This document shows, piece after piece, positions 5,428-6,122 of a stretch of 6,122 nt of DNA. The DNA is from Blautia sp. OF03-15BH (GTDB taxonomy: Bacteria > Bacillota > Clostridia > Lachnospirales > Lachnospiraceae). Below the pieces are notes generated by a model. The model was given only the letters and a program-made list of their open reading frames with translations, did no database searches and was not told the DNA's origin. A program made the translations under genes and the position numbers. The stretch spans positions 1-6,122 of the forward strand of contig NZ_QSCM01000036.1 in NCBI RefSeq assembly GCF_003463065.1. Reading direction: 5' to 3'. Positions within the stretch are counted from its first letter, which is position 1. Every line of letters starts with the position of its first letter.

Positions 5428-5636
5428 ATAAACCTCTTCAAATACTGCTCAACATGTTCCAGACCATAGATCTTGTCCTCTACATAACGGGTTGGTACCC
5501 GACCGAGAATCACATAAAAGTTCTTGCTTGCCAGATCGGCATTCATTCTTTCCACCACCCGGTAAGCAAACGAAACTGATAATCCAAAGAGTTCTGCAAT
5601 GTCTTCCACTGATAAATACATTTTTCTCTTACGCAT
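5385..5636 (-). CDS. Excisionase-like helix-turn-helix DNA-binding protein
   Basis: The 83-residue protein carries an N-terminal helix-turn-helix (MYLSVEDIAELFGLS and VSFAYRVVERMN, residues 6-32), then a beta-wing-like segment (FYVILGRVPTRYVEDKIYG, 40-58) and a basic tail. This layout is that of the small MerR/Xis-like proteins of integrative elements, which bend DNA at attachment sites or control transfer genes. I start it at ATG 5636, where AAAGGA lies 8 nt upstream; a longer in-frame start at 5672 would run into the coding region of the previous gene. It overlaps the stop of the upstream paralogue by 8 nt (ATGCGTAA) and the next gene by 43 nt, so all three are probably translated as one unit. 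A DNA-binding role is well supported; the exact function (excisionase or regulator) is inferred. Confidence 0.82.
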   Translation of the reverse strand: MRKRKMYLSVEDIAELFGLSVSFAYRVVERMNADLASKNFYVILGRVPTRYVEDKIYGLEHVEQYLKRFICWKKKPKNRMLEK

Positions 5637-5856
5637 GAAACCATTCCTTTCCCTCTTCCTGTGGAATCTCACAAGTATCTTCTACTCCGTAGAAACGCTT
5701 CACAAAATACTTTGTCGGAACTTTTCCTCTAAGCGTCAGATATCCCTATTCTTCCAGTTCCTTGTTCAGATTTCCGATGATCTCATAAGCCGATGTCTGT
5801 TTTACTTCCAAAAGTTCACATATATCGGCTGCCTTTAAAAATAATTTGTTCTGCAT
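5629..5856 (-). pseudogene. Excisionase-like helix-turn-helix gene with in-frame amber codon
   Basis: From ATG 5856, with AGGAGG 8 nt upstream, the minus strand reads a 75-codon gene whose only interruption is a TAG at codon 37 (5748-5746). Residues 5-34 form a helix-turn-helix (LFLKAADICELLEVKQTSAY onward) and the part after the stop continues in the same frame as GYLTLRGKVPTKYF and FYGVE, ending in TAA at 5631-5629. It aligns over its length with the 83-residue gene that follows, including the N-x-x-L, G-x-VPT-x-Y and YG-x-E positions, so it is a tandem paralogue. TAG is one base from the Lys (AAG) or Gln (CAG) expected before Gly. TAG also ends three intact genes here, the downstream paralogue among them, so amber recoding is unlikely. 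Without suppression the product would be a 36-residue HTH fragment. Confidence 0.8.
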
Positions 5857-5961
5857 AATCAGTACCTCCTGTGTTTTGAATATTTATCTCTTCATATACT
5901 TTGTACTTGTGGATGCAAAATCGGACTTCATTTTCCGAAATTTATCAAATTTTCTTGTTTT

Positions 5962-6042
5962 TTAATTCTCCATCAGTGTGATTACTGTGTCATGGAGTTT
6001 AAGCTCATCGAAAGTAAAGAACCTTTCTGTGGTATCTGTTTT
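5962..6042 (-). pseudogene. Possible 3' remnant of a coding sequence
   Basis: On the minus strand a 26-codon frame between a TAG (6045-6043) and a TAA (5964-5962) reads KTDTTERFFTFDELKLHDTV and ends ITLMEN. The composition is that of a real protein end, with alternating hydrophobic and charged residues, rather than of spacer DNA, but there is no start codon near its beginning. It could be the tail of a gene destroyed upstream by a stop or a rearrangement. The family is not recognised, and chance is not excluded for so short a frame. Confidence 0.3.
5968..5996. repeat. Imperfect stem-loop
   Basis: CTCCAT (5968-5973) pairs with ATGGAG (5991-5996 region), and inside it CAGT pairs with ACTG around a GTGATT loop, with TGTC bulged on one side. 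It overlaps the coding remnant. No T-run follows on either strand, so it is not a good terminator; it may be a protein binding site or a coincidence. Confidence 0.35.
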
Positions 6043-6070
6043 CTAAATGCAGGCAACAAAAAAGGGTAAT

Positions 6071-6118
6071 CAAACTTGTTGAGGGTCTCTCTTCGTGAGG
6101 GGCAAACTTGAGGGTTTG
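6071..6118. repeat. Direct repeats with CAAACTTG and AGGGT units
   Basis: CAAACTTG followed by GAGGGT occurs at 6071-6086 (with TT between) and again as CAAACTTGAGGGT at 6103-6115, 32 bp apart; a related TGAGGGG lies between them. The second copy also contains CAAAC...GTTTG as an inverted pair (6103-6107 and 6114-6118). Iterated units of this kind are seen at transfer origins, replication origins and regulator binding arrays. Only two copies are visible because the window ends here. Confidence 0.4.
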
Positions 6119-6122
6119 TCGT

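Larger units (their letters stand above)
5857..6122. other. Non-coding upstream region of the excisionase-like operon
   Basis: This 266-nt stretch contains no complete gene. It holds an in-frame remnant at 5962-6042 (described separately), a stem-loop at 5968-5996, a small inverted repeat TCGGA/TCCGA (5921-5925 and 5934-5938), and direct repeats near the right edge (6071-6118). No convincing promoter for the operon is visible: TATATG near 5900 (minus strand) is the best -10-like hexamer, with TTGCAT only 14 nt upstream. Confidence 0.5.

Noticed and set aside
5599..5838. Plus-strand 79-codon frame
   Set aside because: It lies opposite the two helix-turn-helix genes and is explained as a shadow left by the interrupted minus-strand gene.
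5629..5856. Amber (TAG) recoding as an explanation for the interrupted gene
   Set aside because: TAG terminates the ATPase, the Cys/His-rich gene and the downstream paralogue at sensible places, so the code looks standard here.
1..6122. CRISPR array, tRNA or rRNA gene, riboswitch
   Set aside because: No regularly spaced repeats, no tRNA-like cloverleaf sequence and no conserved riboswitch core were noticed on either strand.

Overview
The window looks like an accessory stretch of a low-GC Gram-positive gut-type Firmicute, probably a Lachnospiraceae relative. The reasons are the AT-rich sequence, strong AGGAGG-type ribosome binding sites, TTGACA/TATAAT-like promoters, and protein families typical of clostridial genomes (HxlR-cupin pair, DUF3784-type membrane protein, Xre regulators with membrane tails, excisionase-like helix-turn-helix proteins). 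This assignment is inference; no rRNA or species marker is present.

Left part (1-1191). A MarR-type regulator begins at 159 on the minus strand under a clear promoter, with a perfect 17-bp inverted repeat over its promoter and ribosome binding site. Its reading frame appears to leave the family after about 35 codons and run into a GC-richer hairpin at the window edge. Next comes a divergent pair: an HxlR-family redox/ligand-type regulator (minus) and a small single-domain cupin (plus), sharing a 140-bp promoter region. A strong, probably bidirectional terminator closes the cupin gene.

Middle part (1233-4353, all minus strand). In the direction of transcription, from high to low coordinates, there is a Cys/His-rich small protein, a DUF3784-like membrane protein, a 62-residue two-helix membrane protein, an Xre regulator fused to a six-helix membrane domain, an ABC-type ATPase of the COG3910 kind, and a 48-residue membrane miniprotein. 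The last ends just before the bidirectional terminator.

Right part (4420-6122, minus strand). This looks like a module from a mobile element. Two paralogous excisionase-like helix-turn-helix genes overlap by 8 nt; the first carries an in-frame amber codon. They are followed by a 153-residue gene overlapping by 43 nt and then by a GNAT acetyltransferase. Upstream lie a short coding remnant and direct repeats at the window end. No integrase, relaxase or replication gene is visible, so the element type cannot be named.

I do not see a complete new defence or biosynthetic system. The points most worth attention are the amber-interrupted excisionase-like gene with its intact overlapping paralogue, the operator at the MarR promoter with the chimeric reading frame behind it, two short genes that simple ORF calling misses (48 residues; 75 codons with a stop), and a short sequence that recurs at three intergenic sites.
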